Of a DNA stretch of 64,000 nucleotides, positions 27,385 through 39,018 are shown piece by piece (position 1 is the stretch's first letter; every line of letters starts with the position of its first letter). Made by a program: the position numbers and the translations under genes. Below the pieces are notes generated by a model that was given only the letters and a program-made list of their open reading frames with translations, made no database searches and had not been told where the DNA came from. Where the stretch lies: NCBI RefSeq assembly GCF_006716265.1, contig NZ_VFOS01000001.1, positions 682,001 through 746,000 of the forward strand, given 5' to 3'. The stretch is from Rarobacter faecitabidus. GTDB taxonomy: Bacteria; Actinomycetota; Actinomycetes; Actinomycetales; Cellulomonadaceae.

Positions 27385-27390
27385 TAGATT
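27385..27390 (+). promoter_or_regulatory. gltD: possible -10 box of gltD
   Basis: TAGATT lies 47 bases before the gltD ATG, in the 99-base gap after the transglutaminase gene. No -35 match at the right spacing is seen. Confidence 0.35.
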
Positions 27391-27436
27391 GAACTAGGCG
27401 ATGCCGCCGACTTTCTACAGACGCAAAGGTGCCGCG

Positions 27437-28906
27437 ATGGCGGATCCTCGGGGATTCTTGGTTTCTCGTGCCCGCGAGATTCCAGCAGATCGTTCGGTCG
27501 ACGAACGAGTACGGGACTGGGACGAGGTGCGGGCGTGCCTGCCTCTCACGGTCGAGGATCGCTCGGTCGCAGCCCGTCAGGCCGGCCGGTGCATGGATTG
27601 CGGCGTGCCGTTCTGCCACTTCTCCTGCCCGCTCGGAAACCTCGTCCCGGACTGGAATGACCTCGCACGCCAGGAGCACTGGGGCGACGCCAGCGAGCGT
27701 CTCCACGCCACCAACAACTTCCCCGAGATCACCGGGCGATTGTGCCCGGCGCTCTGCGAGTCCGCGTGCGTCCTGTCCATAACCGATCCGGCGGTGACGA
27801 TCCGCAACATCGAACTCACGATCGCGGAGGAGGCCTTCGCTCGCGGCGTGATCCAGGCTCAGCCGGCGCAGGCCCATTCGGCGAAGCGAGTCGCCGTCGT
27901 CGGCTCGGGACCCGCTGGCTTGGCGGCGGCCCAGCAACTCACGCGGAGCGGACACAGCGTGGCAGTGTTCGAGAAGGCGGACGCGCCGGGCGGATTGCTG
28001 CGCTATGGGATTCCCGAATTCAAGATGTCGGCAGCCGTCGTGGATCGCCGAGTCGAGCAGATGCGCCAGGAGGGGACGGCGTTCCACCTAGGGGTTGACG
28101 TCGGCGTCGACGTTACTCCGGACGAACTACGCGACCGGTTCGATGCTGTCATCATCGCCGCCGGGTCGACGGTGCCGCGCGACATGCAGGTACCGGGGCG
28201 CGACCTACGCGGCGTGATCCAGGCGATGGACTACCTGGTGCCCGCGACCAGGAGGGTGCACGGCCTGCCGAACGAGGAACTCTGGGATGCTCGAGGGCAG
28301 CGCGTTGTCGTGATCGGCGGCGGCGATACCGGTTCGGACTGCGTCGGGACGGCAGTGCGGCAGGGCGCCGCTTCGATCACCCAGCTGGAGATCATGCCGA
28401 AGCCGCCGAAAAGTCGTGCCGCGCATCAGCCCTGGCCTGTTCACCCGCAGGTTTACAAGGTGACCAGCTCTCACCAGGAGGGCGGCGAACGCCTGTATCG
28501 GTTGGCCACTTCGGCGTTTGAGTCCACAGACGGCGAGCGCGTGTCCGGCGTGGTCCTGGACGAGGTCGCGTTCGCGGACGGCCGATTCGCGCCGACGAGT
28601 GCGGACGCGTTGCGGCTCGACGCCGACCTGGTGATCCTCGCCATGGGCTTTGTCGGCGTCCCGGCGGACGAGTTCGCGCGCTGGGGTCTCCCGGTCGATG
28701 AACGCGGGCGAATCGAACGGGACGAGGCCTTCACAACCTGCCAGGAGGGCGTGTTCGTCGCGGGCGACGCGGGCCGCGGGCAATCGCTCATCGTCTGGGC
28801 GATCGCCGAGGGCAGGTCGGTGGCGGCGGCGGTGGACGAGTACCTCTCCGGCGACACCCAACTGCACCGCCCCATCACGGCTCACACGCAGTCGATGACG
28901 GCCTAA
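27437..28906 (+). CDS. gltD: glutamate synthase small subunit-like oxidoreductase
   Basis: A 489-residue FAD/iron-sulfur protein. The N-terminal cysteine clusters (RCMDCGVPFCHFSCPLGN and GRLCPALCESACVLSI) hold 4Fe-4S centres. FAD and NADPH domains follow (VAVVGSGPAGLAAAQQL, VVVIGGGDTGSDCVG) and a C-terminal GVFVAGDAGRGQSL. It would pass NADPH electrons to the GltB large subunit for making glutamate from glutamine and 2-oxoglutarate. No gltB is beside it. ATG 27437 has AAAGG 8 bases before it; an ATG at 27401 would add 12 poorly conserved residues. Confidence 0.9.
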   Translation: MADPRGFLVSRAREIPADRSVDERVRDWDEVRACLPLTVEDRSVAARQAGRCMDCGVPFCHFSCPLGNLVPDWNDLARQEHWGDASERLHATNNFPEITGRLCPALCESACVLSITDPAVTIRNIELTIAEEAFARGVIQAQPAQAHSAKRVAVVGSGPAGLAAAQQLTRSGHSVAVFEKADAPGGLLRYGIPEFKMSAAVVDRRVEQMRQEGTAFHLGVDVGVDVTPDELRDRFDAVIIAAGSTVPRDMQVPGRDLRGVIQAMDYLVPATRRVHGLPNEELWDARGQRVVVIGGGDTGSDCVGTAVRQGAASITQLEIMPKPPKSRAAHQPWPVHPQVYKVTSSHQEGGERLYRLATSAFESTDGERVSGVVLDEVAFADGRFAPTSADALRLDADLVILAMGFVGVPADEFARWGLPVDERGRIERDEAFTTCQEGVFVAGDAGRGQSLIVWAIAEGRSVAAAVDEYLSGDTQLHRPITAHTQSMTA

Positions 28907-28980
28907 CCTCATCACTCGCGCCACCGGACCTCGCACACCTCGCCGCACCCACTGTCTATACGGGGCCGCGCCCGCTGCCC

Positions 28981-29754
28981 CTAGGGGGTGAGGGGAAGTG
29001 CGGCGAACCGGCGTGCGGCCTCCTCGTCGCCGGCGACCGAGATCCCGGACGAATCAATGGGTAGCCGCCGCCACAGCAGAAGCGCAAGCGATTCCGCCGT
29101 GCCGCTGATCTCGGCTTCGGGAACCTGATCCGGACGAGCGGACCAGGTCCAGTTGTCACCCGTGTCTATCGCTGACAGGCGGAGTGCGCCGAATGCGTCC
29201 GGCATGCGCCCGAGTCGAACCTGACGCGGGGCCATCACAGTGAGCACCTCGTCCGCGCAGTCGGCCCACATGGTCGCAGTTACCGCGTGGATTGGCGCTC
29301 CCGAGCAGTTGGCTAGATCCCACAGGTGGATGAGCGTCTCGTGCACCTGCCGGCGATGCCAAAACCCCGCGGGACCAGGGCCGACCAAGGTGAGCGCGGG
29401 CGCGGCAGGGTCGATCGTGGCGATGGACTCGGTCAGCATGCCCGCGGCACCGCGATAGAACCGGTCGATTACCGGCCTGGACCGCGGCCGCACCGGATCG
29501 TCCATAGCGAGGTCGACGCCGAGCATCATTGCGGCAGCCCAGATGTGCACGCCGCCGAGATGCAGGGCGAGGTCGGCCACGCGCCAGGGCGCGCAGGTCG
29601 TCACCGGGGTCTCCGGGTCCGTGGTTTCGAGTAGCCCGGCGAATTCCGCCTGCAACCGCGTCAGGATCTCCGGATAGTCGGCGGCGCGAGGTGGCATGTG
29701 GCCATTGTCGGTCGCTGCCTGCTCGTTGCCAAGCCCGTCGGCGGGATACGACAC
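28981..29754 (-). CDS. DinB/mycothiol-dependent maleylpyruvate isomerase-like protein
   Basis: A 257-residue protein. The N-terminal helical half carries [19 protein letters not shown] and [14 protein letters not shown], which fit the metal-binding DinB/MDMPI N-terminal domain (conserved His residues). The C-terminal half is a small alpha/beta domain found in the same actinobacterial family ([12 protein letters not shown]). Members can be mycothiol-dependent transferases or isomerases; the reaction here is unknown. The GTG at 29754 is chosen because GAGGAGG lies about 8 bases before it; ATG 29697 lacks such a site. Divergent from lepA. Confidence 0.75.
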   Translation of the reverse strand: MSYPADGLGNEQAATDNGHMPPRAADYPEILTRLQAEFAGLLETTDPETPVTTCAPWRVADLALHLGGVHIWAAAMMLGVDLAMDDPVRPRSRPVIDRFYRGAAGMLTESIATIDPAAPALTLVGPGPAGFWHRRQVHETLIHLWDLANCSGAPIHAVTATMWADCADEVLTVMAPRQVRLGRMPDAFGALRLSAIDTGDNWTWSARPDQVPEAEISGTAESLALLLWRRLPIDSSGISVAGDEEAARRFAALPLTP

Positions 29755-29868
29755 CGCATCGCCTCCTCATCCGCACCGAGGGTCGGCCATGGGACAATGG
29801 TGGATCGCGGGCATGCCGACGCGCACCTGACAACTCGTTCCCTTATGCATCTGAGAGCCTCAATCACT

Positions 29869-31761
<1,893 letters not shown>

Positions 31762-31773
31762 CCCTGCTTCCTC

Positions 31774-33039
31774 ATGGCTCCTGACCTGCCTCAGGGCGAT
31801 GCGGTTCCCAGCGAGGGCCCGCTCGCCGGAGCGCGCGCTCCTGCCGGATCGTCGCCGTTCTCCGCATACGTGCACGTGCCGTTCTGCCGGGTGCGCTGCG
31901 GATACTGCGATTTCAACACGTACACCGCCACGGAACTGGGCGGGGGCGGCGACCAGGCGAACTACGCCGCGACGGCCGCACGTGAGATCGATCTGGCTCG
32001 TCGGCAACTCGATGAAGCGGGCTTTGCGCCGCGCGCACTCGAGACCGTGTTCTTCGGGGGCGGCACGCCGACGATCCTGCCGGCGGCCGACCTCGCCGCG
32101 ATCCTGCATTCGCTGCGAGCCTCGTGGGATTTGGCGCCCGGCGCCGAGGTGACCACGGAGGCCAATCCCGATTCGGTGGACGAGGCCTACCTCGCGACCC
32201 TGGCCGATGCCGGATTCACGCGAGTCTCGTTCGGCATGCAGTCGGCCGTTCCGCACGTGCTCCATACGCTAGAGCGCACGCACGACCCCGAACGCATCCC
32301 GAAAGTCGTGACGTGGGCCAAGGAGGCTGGCCTACAAGTTTCGCTCGACCTGATCTACGGCACCCCCGGCGAATCGCTGACGGACTGGCTCACGAGCGTG
32401 ACGGCGGCGATCGAGTGCGATCCCGATCACGTATCCGCCTATGCGCTGACAGTCGAGCCGGGCACGAAGCTCGCGGTCCAGGTCCGTCGCGGCGATGTTC
32501 CCTTGCCGGACCCCGACGATCAGGCCGACAAGTACGAGGCCGTCGACGACGCGCTGTCCGCGGCCGGCTTCCAGTGGTACGAGATTTCCAACTGGGCCAA
32601 GGCGTCGGGCGGGGAGGATGCCATGTGCCGCCACAACCTCGCCTACTGGCGTGGTTACGACTGGTGGGGCATCGGCCCGGGAGCGCACTCCCACCTCACC
32701 GCGGTCTATGCGGGCGCCGATTCCCGGCCCCAGTCGCTACGCTGGTGGAACGTCAAGCACCCGCGAACATACGCGACGCACCTAGAACGCGGGCGCGGCG
32801 CGGCGGCGGGCCGCGAATGGATCGGCTCTCAGTCGCGCGAGCTGGAGACGATCATGCTGGGCATCCGGCTACGCGAAGGGCTGCCGATCGACGCCGTGGC
32901 ACACGAGAACCGGCGAGAGGTCGCGGGCCTCATCGCCCGCGGCCTGATGGACGGCCCCGCTGCGATCGGCGGGCGTCTCGTCCTCACCCGGCAAGGCCGG
33001 CTGCTGGCCGACGGGATCGTCGATCAGCTCACGTCGTGA
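31774..33039 (+). CDS. hemW: HemW-like radical SAM heme chaperone
   Basis: A 421-residue radical SAM protein. The cluster cysteines are C38, C42 and C45 (VPFCRVRCGYCDFNTY), and the HemW/HemN block VFFGGGTPTIL follows. Once called oxygen-independent coproporphyrinogen oxidase, this family acts as a heme chaperone, since it lacks the HemN residues; function is assigned from family knowledge. The lepA-hemW order is widespread, often upstream of hrcA-dnaJ as here. Confidence 0.92.
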   Translation: MAPDLPQGDAVPSEGPLAGARAPAGSSPFSAYVHVPFCRVRCGYCDFNTYTATELGGGGDQANYAATAAREIDLARRQLDEAGFAPRALETVFFGGGTPTILPAADLAAILHSLRASWDLAPGAEVTTEANPDSVDEAYLATLADAGFTRVSFGMQSAVPHVLHTLERTHDPERIPKVVTWAKEAGLQVSLDLIYGTPGESLTDWLTSVTAAIECDPDHVSAYALTVEPGTKLAVQVRRGDVPLPDPDDQADKYEAVDDALSAAGFQWYEISNWAKASGGEDAMCRHNLAYWRGYDWWGIGPGAHSHLTAVYAGADSRPQSLRWWNVKHPRTYATHLERGRGAAAGREWIGSQSRELETIMLGIRLREGLPIDAVAHENRREVAGLIARGLMDGPAAIGGRLVLTRQGRLLADGIVDQLTS

Positions 33040-33119
33040 CATGTTCGCCGCGATGACATGTGCAGTTCGGTAATGCTCCCTATCATGGTGCAGTCGTGGG
33101 AAGTGGTGGACGGATCGTA

Positions 33120-35111
33120 ATGGCGAAGCAGCAGCGGGTGTCACCCGACGTTTTCGCGACCCGGATAGCCGGTCTCGATGCACTGCGTGCCCTAGCAGTC
33201 GTCCTCGTTTTCGTCTATCACCTGGCACCGCAAACTTTTCCCGGCGGCTTCCTCGGGGTTGACGTCTTCTTCGTCGTCTCCGGCTTCCTGATCACCGGAC
33301 TCCTCATCCGCCGCTGGCGAACTGAGCGCTCGTTCGAGGTCGTGGACTTCTGGCGGCGGCGAGCCCGGCGCCTGCTACCCGCACTGTTCGCAGTGGTGGG
33401 GCTCGCGACGGCCGTGGCTGGTGCGGTGGGCGACGATATCCTCGTCGGCATCCGCACGCAGGTGCTCGGCGCCGTGACCTTCACGTCGAACTGGCTTTAC
33501 ATCGCCGCCGGCTCGTCCTACGCGAGCGGACTCCATCCCGACCTCTTCACGCACCTGTGGTCGCTCGCCGTCGAGGAGCAGTTCTACCTGATCTGGCCGC
33601 TGGCGCTGGCCCTGTTGCTCGCGTTCGCCCCGCGCCTGGCCCGGCGACGGGGATGGGGACGATTGATCCCTGCCCGCCCCATGGCAGTCATCCTCGCGCT
33701 CTGCCTCGCATTGGGAGCGGCCTCGGCGATCTCAATGGCCGTGATGGCGCAGCCGGATGGCGACCCGTCGCGGGTCTACTACGGGACGGATACGCATCTG
33801 ATCGGATTGATGCTCGGCGGTGCCCTGGCCGCTGCAGTATCGAGCGGGGCGGGCGCCCGGTTCCTGGGCCGGGTGCGTGGCACGCGTGGGGCGCGGCTCG
33901 CGGGCGTACTCATGCTGGCCGTGGGAGTCTGCATCGTGTGCGCGCTCGCGGCCACCCTGCAATGGAATGCCGCGGCCACCTACGACTACGGCATTACGGC
34001 GGCGAGCGCGGCAACCGCGGTCATTCTGCTGGGAATCCTGTGCATTCCTGGGGCGGCTCAGCGCGCAGAGAGGGGTGGCCTGGCCTGGGTGGGCACTCGG
34101 TCCTACGGTCTCTACCTGTTCCACTGGCCTGTCATCGTGGTGCTCTACTACGCCGCGCCGAACCTGTCATCGTGGCTGCGGATGCCCATCGTCATCGCCG
34201 TGACCGTAACACTGGCGGGGCTGTCATATCGGTACCTTGAGCAGCCCGTGCGCAGGCTCGGCTTCCGCATGACAGCGCGCGGTGCGCTACGGGCCCTGGG
34301 CCCGGCGGCTCCGGCACGGATGCGTGCAACGGTGGCGACCGGCGCGCTGGTCGCGTTGATCGCCGTCGCTGGAACCGCTCATGCCGTAGTGCGCCCCGCT
34401 CAGACCACTGCCCTCGACCGCCAGCTCTCGGCCGGTGCGGAGCTGCTGGCGGAACTGGACGAATCGGCCGATCTCGAACTGCTCTCGGACGACGACATGG
34501 ATGACTCGTCCGAACCCGAGACCGTACCCGCCCAGCCGGTGGTGCCTGATCAGCCCGCCGAGCCGGCGGGGCCCGGAGCGGACGCAGCCAAACTCACCGC
34601 GCCGAACCCATCCGGGGCGAACGTCACGATCATCGGCGATTCGGTGACGATCGCATCGGCCAAGTCGATCGCCAAGGAACTTCCCAAGGTCGCGGTCAGC
34701 GCTGCGGTCGGCAGAAGCCTGGCGGACGCTATCGAGATCGTTCCCAAGCTTCGCAAGAGAAACAAACTGCGCCCCTACCTCGTCCTCGCTTTGGGTACGA
34801 ACTCGACAGTGGACAGCCGTCAACTGTCGAAACTCATGGCGGAGATCGGTCCGGACCATGCGGTAGTGCTCGTGACCGGGCATGCGGATCGCAGCTGGAT
34901 CAAGCCGACAAACAAGGTGCTGCGTGCCGCACCGAAGAAGTACCCGAACGTCGTCGTCGCGGACTGGGACAAGGTGGCAGCGAAGAACACGAAGATATTC
35001 GGCGCGGATGGCATCCACCCGAAGCCCGCCCGTACGGGCGTGTACGCCAAGGCGATCGTGGCGGCGCTTCAGGAGGCCCAGCGGGTGTTTCCCGTCGCAG
35101 GAGGCAAGTGA
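33120..35111 (+). CDS. OatA-type acyltransferase with C-terminal SGNH domain
   Basis: A 663-residue membrane protein. Residues about 15-395 form the acyltransferase-3 domain with about ten or eleven helices: GLDALRALAVVLVFVYHL, FPGGFLGVDVFFVVSGFLI, HLWSLAVEEQFYLIWP and YGLYLFHWPVI. After a linker rich in Asp, Glu and Pro, residues about 500-660 form an extracellular SGNH esterase-like domain with GDSV, ALGTNS and DGIHPK. Such proteins O-acetylate peptidoglycan or other surface glycans. ATG 33120 is used; a longer frame upstream overlaps the promoter area. Its stop overlaps the DUF3097 start (TGATG). Confidence 0.9.
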   Translation: MAKQQRVSPDVFATRIAGLDALRALAVVLVFVYHLAPQTFPGGFLGVDVFFVVSGFLITGLLIRRWRTERSFEVVDFWRRRARRLLPALFAVVGLATAVAGAVGDDILVGIRTQVLGAVTFTSNWLYIAAGSSYASGLHPDLFTHLWSLAVEEQFYLIWPLALALLLAFAPRLARRRGWGRLIPARPMAVILALCLALGAASAISMAVMAQPDGDPSRVYYGTDTHLIGLMLGGALAAAVSSGAGARFLGRVRGTRGARLAGVLMLAVGVCIVCALAATLQWNAAATYDYGITAASAATAVILLGILCIPGAAQRAERGGLAWVGTRSYGLYLFHWPVIVVLYYAAPNLSSWLRMPIVIAVTVTLAGLSYRYLEQPVRRLGFRMTARGALRALGPAAPARMRATVATGALVALIAVAGTAHAVVRPAQTTALDRQLSAGAELLAELDESADLELLSDDDMDDSSEPETVPAQPVVPDQPAEPAGPGADAAKLTAPNPSGANVTIIGDSVTIASAKSIAKELPKVAVSAAVGRSLADAIEIVPKLRKRNKLRPYLVLALGTNSTVDSRQLSKLMAEIGPDHAVVLVTGHADRSWIKPTNKVLRAAPKKYPNVVVADWDKVAAKNTKIFGADGIHPKPARTGVYAKAIVAALQEAQRVFPVAGGK

Positions 35112-35974
35112 TGGACCGATACGGCCAGGACATTCTCTCGGGGGGCAGCGCCCACCACCGCAGGCCTGTCACTTCCAAGAAAGTGCCAGCGGCCCGGGGC
35201 CTCGTGGTGGAGGAGGTCACGACGGGCTGGGTCGGCGCGATCCTCCGCGTGGAGAAGTCAGGGGGCCAGCGCGTCGTCGTCCTCGAGGACGCCCGCGGGC
35301 GCAGGCGTACCTTCCCGATGGGCCCGGGCTTCTGGATCGACGGCAAGCCGGTCGAACTCGTGCCGGTACTGGCGGCGCCGGTGAACGTCCGGCCCGTCGT
35401 CACGGCTTCCGGGTCGGTCGCGGTGCACGACGCACCGGATCGCGTGGCGCAGCCCAGCCGCATCTGGGTGGAGGGAGCGCACGACGCCGAGCTGATCGAG
35501 AAGATCTGGGGCGACGATCTTCGCATCGAGGGCGTCGTCGTCGAGTTACTGCACGGTGTCGACAACCTCGAAGAGGTCCTTTCCGTCGTACGCCCCACGC
35601 GCGAGTCGCGGATCGGCGTGCTCGTGGATCACCTCGTCGCCGGATCCAAGGAGGACCGCGCCGTGAGCCGGGTGCGGTCGCAGTGGCCCGCTGATGCGCT
35701 GCTGATCGTGGGGCACCCGTTCGTTGACGTGTGGCAGGCGATCAAACCTGAGGTCGCAGGGCTCCGGAACTGGCCGGCGGTGCCGCGGAGCATGGAGTGG
35801 AAGCGCGGGATACTGGCCGCGCTGGGACGCCCGAACACGACGCAGGAGGACGTGGCGCTGGGGTGGAAAGGGCTCCTTGGCCGCGTGCACTCGTACAAGG
35901 ATCTCGAACCCGAACTACTCGGGCCTGTGGAAAACCTCATCGACTTCGTCACTATCGACCCGGTTACCGCGTAG
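35111..35974 (+). CDS. DUF3097 family protein
   Basis: A 287-residue soluble actinobacterial protein. Family blocks are GWVGAILRVEKSGGQRVVVLEDARGR (in two halves), RIWVEGAHDAELIEKIWGDDL and LLHGVDNLEEVL, then RIGVLVDHLVAGSKE. The EGAHDAEL...DHL pattern resembles a TOPRIM nucleotidyltransferase fold, but no activity is known. The ATG at 35111 has AGGAGG 6 bases before it and overlaps the acyltransferase stop by one base. The CIRCE element begins 3 bases after its stop. Confidence 0.85.
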   Translation: MDRYGQDILSGGSAHHRRPVTSKKVPAARGLVVEEVTTGWVGAILRVEKSGGQRVVVLEDARGRRRTFPMGPGFWIDGKPVELVPVLAAPVNVRPVVTASGSVAVHDAPDRVAQPSRIWVEGAHDAELIEKIWGDDLRIEGVVVELLHGVDNLEEVLSVVRPTRESRIGVLVDHLVAGSKEDRAVSRVRSQWPADALLIVGHPFVDVWQAIKPEVAGLRNWPAVPRSMEWKRGILAALGRPNTTQEDVALGWKGLLGRVHSYKDLEPELLGPVENLIDFVTIDPVTA

Positions 35975-35976
35975 AA

Positions 35977-36003
35977 TTAGCACTCGTAGGGTTGGAGTGC
36001 TGA
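35977..36003 (+). promoter_or_regulatory. CIRCE operator of hrcA
   Basis: The sequence TTAGCACTC-N9-GAGTGCTGA matches the CIRCE consensus (TTAGCACTC-N9-GAGTGCTAA) with one mismatch. HrcA binds CIRCE and represses heat-shock genes, so this implies autoregulation of the hrcA-dnaJ operon. Confidence 0.93.
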
Positions 36004-36043
36004 TCCGCGTGGCGACGCGGATCGCGTTGTCGCGGGAGGTGAC

Positions 36044-37087
36044 ATGTCTGACGGACAGCAGCGCAGTTCGACGCAGGATCGCCGGGCAAGCGTCCTGCGT
36101 GCGGTCATCGAGCACTACGTCGCCACGCGCGAGCCGGTCGGCTCCAAGTCCGTCGCCGAGAGTTACCACTTGGGGGTGTCGTCCGCGACCATCCGCAACG
36201 ACATGGCGATCCTCGAGGACGAGGGCTACATCGCGCAACCACACACCTCGGCCGGGCGCATCCCAACCGACAAGGGATACCGGCTGTTCGTCGACCGGCT
36301 GGCCACCGTGAAGCCCATGTCGGCGTCCGAGCGCCGGGCAGTCGAGACGTTCATCGGCGGTGGCGTTGACCTGGACGACGTAATCCTGCGGGCAAGCCAA
36401 CTCCTCGCGCAGCTCACCGGTCAGCTAGCCGTGGTGCAGTACCCTTCGCTGCGGCACTCCGGACTGCGCCATCTCGAACTCGTCCAACTCGACGAACGCG
36501 CCGTGCTCGTCGTCATCATCACGGACACGGGCAGGGTGGAGCAGCGTCGGGTCACGCTCGACCTGACCGTGGACGAGGCCTCCCTCGGCGAACTGCGGGC
36601 GCGGCTCAACAAGGCCGCCGACGGGCGGCGAGTGGGCGATCTCGGAGAGGCCTTCGATACCGCCGTGGCGCAAACCGCTCCCGAATACTCGGCGATCGCC
36701 CGGCGCCTCGCGGATCTCGTCCTGGATACGCTCGGCGAGGAACGCGAGGAACGAATAGTCACTGCCGGGACGGCGAACCTCGTCACGCCGCACATGGGCT
36801 TCGAGACCAGCCTCGGCCCGATGCTGGAGGCCCTAGAGGAGCAGGTCGTGCTCCTGCGGTTGTTCCACGAGATGGCCGCCGACACCACGCCGGTCTCGGT
36901 GAGGATCGGCAGCGAGACGCAGGTCGACGCGCTGGCGGGTGCCTCCGTCGTCACCTCCGGCTACGGCAACGGCCCAGACCTGGTCGCCACCATCAGCGCC
37001 ATCGGCCCCACGCGCATGAACTACCCCGCGACGATCAGCGCGGTACGGGCGATCGCCCGGTACCTGTCGCGCATCGTCGCGCCCTGA
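36044..37087 (+). CDS. hrcA: heat-inducible transcriptional repressor HrcA
   Basis: A 347-residue repressor. The N-terminal winged helix (RASVLRAVIEHYVATREPVG, SATIRNDMAILEDEGYI, HTSAGRIPTDKGYRLFVDRL) is complete, followed by the GAF-like and dimerisation parts ending MNYPATISAVRAIARYL. It represses chaperone genes by binding CIRCE; a CIRCE element lies 41 bases upstream of this gene. GGAGG precedes the ATG. It is followed by dnaJ in the same operon. Confidence 0.96.
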   Translation: MSDGQQRSSTQDRRASVLRAVIEHYVATREPVGSKSVAESYHLGVSSATIRNDMAILEDEGYIAQPHTSAGRIPTDKGYRLFVDRLATVKPMSASERRAVETFIGGGVDLDDVILRASQLLAQLTGQLAVVQYPSLRHSGLRHLELVQLDERAVLVVIITDTGRVEQRRVTLDLTVDEASLGELRARLNKAADGRRVGDLGEAFDTAVAQTAPEYSAIARRLADLVLDTLGEEREERIVTAGTANLVTPHMGFETSLGPMLEALEEQVVLLRLFHEMAADTTPVSVRIGSETQVDALAGASVVTSGYGNGPDLVATISAIGPTRMNYPATISAVRAIARYLSRIVAP

Positions 37088-37126
37088 TACCACCCACACA
37101 TCACGCCACTTCAGGAAAGAACCCAC

Positions 37127-38236
37127 GTGACTGATTACTACGCTGTACTCGGCGTCGCGCGCGACGCTTCGCCCGAGGAGATCAAGAAGGCCTACCGCAA
37201 GCTCGCCCGCGAACTACACCCGGATGTCGCAGGCGAAGAATCGGCGGACAGGTTCAAGGAGGTCTCGCACGCCTACGAGGTCTTGTCGAACGCGCAGAAG
37301 CGCGAGCAGTACGACATGGGCGTGGATCCCAGCCAGCCAGGTGGGGGAGCTGCCGGATTCGGCTTCCAGGACATCTTTGAGAGCTTCTTCGGCGGTGGCC
37401 GTCCCCAGGGGCCCGTGCCACGCGTCCGCCGCGGGGACGACGCCCTCAAGGAGATCGTGGTGGAACTACGCGACGCCGTGTTCGGCGCGAACCGCGAGAT
37501 CAAGGTGCAGACGGCAGTCCTTTGTGACACCTGCAACGGTTCGTGCTGCGCTCCGGGTACCTCCCCCCAGACGTGCACGACCTGCCAGGGGCGCGGCACC
37601 GTCAACCGCATGGCCCGGTCGATCCTCGGCCAGGTCATGACGAGCGCCCCGTGCGCCGTATGCCACGGCCACGGCACCGTCATTCCATCGCCGTGCGTCG
37701 AATGCGGAGGCCAGGGACGCGTGCGGTCGGTGCGGGCCATCACCGTCGAGATCCCGGCGGGCGTGGAGACCGGCAACCGCGTTCGCCTGCGCGGTCAGGG
37801 CGAGGTGGGGCCCGGCGGCGGCCCGTCCGGCGACCTCTACCTGGAGATCCGAGTGCGCGCAGACGACACTTTCACGCGCAACGGCGATGACCTGCACTGC
37901 ACGGTCAGCCTGCCCATGACGGCCGCGGCACTGGGCACCATGATCGAGATCGAGACGTTCGATGGCCTCCAGAGCCTCGACATCCCGCCGGGCACGCAGC
38001 CGGACGAGGTGCTCACCCTCGATGGTCTGGGCGTGGGCAGGCTGCAGGCGTCAGGCCGAGGGGACCTCAACGTGCACGTGGAGGTTGAGATCGCCGAGGA
38101 CCTCACCCCCGAACAGACGGAACTCCTGCAGCAACTCGCCAGCCTTCGCGGCGAGGAGCGCCCGGCAGCGCGGATGCATTCGACCTCGCGCGGCGTGTTC
38201 TCGCGCTTGCGCGAAAAGCTCGCAGGACGCCCGTGA
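37127..38236 (+). CDS. dnaJ: molecular chaperone DnaJ
   Basis: A 369-residue type I J protein. The J domain carries HPD at residues 31-33 ([11 protein letters not shown]), a Gly-rich stretch follows ([20 protein letters not shown]), and four zinc-binding repeats are present ([31 protein letters not shown]). The C-terminal substrate domain ends with a short basic tail. It stimulates DnaK and is co-transcribed with hrcA, as for the second DnaJ of actinobacteria. The stop overlaps rsmE (GTGA). Confidence 0.95.
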   Translation: MTDYYAVLGVARDASPEEIKKAYRKLARELHPDVAGEESADRFKEVSHAYEVLSNAQKREQYDMGVDPSQPGGGAAGFGFQDIFESFFGGGRPQGPVPRVRRGDDALKEIVVELRDAVFGANREIKVQTAVLCDTCNGSCCAPGTSPQTCTTCQGRGTVNRMARSILGQVMTSAPCAVCHGHGTVIPSPCVECGGQGRVRSVRAITVEIPAGVETGNRVRLRGQGEVGPGGGPSGDLYLEIRVRADDTFTRNGDDLHCTVSLPMTAAALGTMIEIETFDGLQSLDIPPGTQPDEVLTLDGLGVGRLQASGRGDLNVHVEVEIAEDLTPEQTELLQQLASLRGEERPAARMHSTSRGVFSRLREKLAGRP

Positions 38237-39018
38237 GCGCATCCGTATTCGTCGTCACGCCCCAGGTCGCCCGCGCGGCCAGGGTCGGTGGAACCGTGCC
38301 TGTCGACGGGCCGGAGGGACGGCACGCAGCCCAGGTGCAGCGCCTCGCGCCAGGCGAACCCATCGAGCTCGTGGACGGCGCGGGAACGCGCATCACGGGG
38401 CACGTCGATCAGACGAGCGGCAAGTCCCTGACGGTTCGGGTATCCGAGGTCGTCACCGAGCCTGAACCCGCCGTGCGCTTCACCCTCGTGCAGGCGCTCG
38501 CGAAGGGCGACCGCGACGACCTGGCCATCCAGACCGCCACCGAACTGGGCGTGTCTGGCGTCGTGCCATGGCAGGCCCGCAACTGCGTGGTCAAGTGGCG
38601 CGGCGAGCGCGCGGGCAAGGCGCACGCCAAGTGGCGCGAGGGCCTCATATCGGCGAGCAAGCAGTCCCGCCGTAGCTGGCATCCCGCGCTTGGTGAGTTG
38701 GTGGTCGGCAATGCGCTCGCGCAGCGGATCCAGCAAGTCGTGGCCGATGGCGGCGTAGTCCTCGTCCTCGATGCTGACGCGCCACGGTCTCTGGCCGACG
38801 TGCCCAAGCCGGTCGCCCCAGGGGCGCAGGTGTGGCTCGTCGTCGGTCCCGAGGGCGGTATCGACCCCAGCGAACTGGCCGAGTTCGCCGCCGCGGGCGC
38901 GCAATCTGCACACCTCGGGCCGCATGTCCTGCGCACATCGACGGCTGGTCCTGCGGCGCTCAGCGCCCTCAGTGTCGTGTGGGGCTTGTGGGGACGACGC
39001 GATAGGCTCGACGCATGA
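38233..39018 (+). CDS. rsmE: 16S rRNA (uracil-1498-N3)-methyltransferase
   Basis: A 261-residue SPOUT methyltransferase. It shows [49 protein letters not shown] (in parts), and the knot end [15 protein letters not shown] and [19 protein letters not shown]. It methylates U1498 of 16S rRNA. GTG start overlapping the dnaJ stop; its own stop overlaps the HIT gene ATG. It follows dnaJ in many genomes. Confidence 0.93.
   Translation: MSASVFVVTPQVARAARVGGTVPVDGPEGRHAAQVQRLAPGEPIELVDGAGTRITGHVDQTSGKSLTVRVSEVVTEPEPAVRFTLVQALAKGDRDDLAIQTATELGVSGVVPWQARNCVVKWRGERAGKAHAKWREGLISASKQSRRSWHPALGELVVGNALAQRIQQVVADGGVVLVLDADAPRSLADVPKPVAPGAQVWLVVGPEGGIDPSELAEFAAAGAQSAHLGPHVLRTSTAGPAALSALSVVWGLWGRRDRLDA

Noticed and set aside
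26615-28087. Minus-strand open frame of 490 codons across the transglutaminase and gltD genes
   Set aside because: It spans two recognised genes and their promoter region, and shows no homology pattern; antisense shadow.
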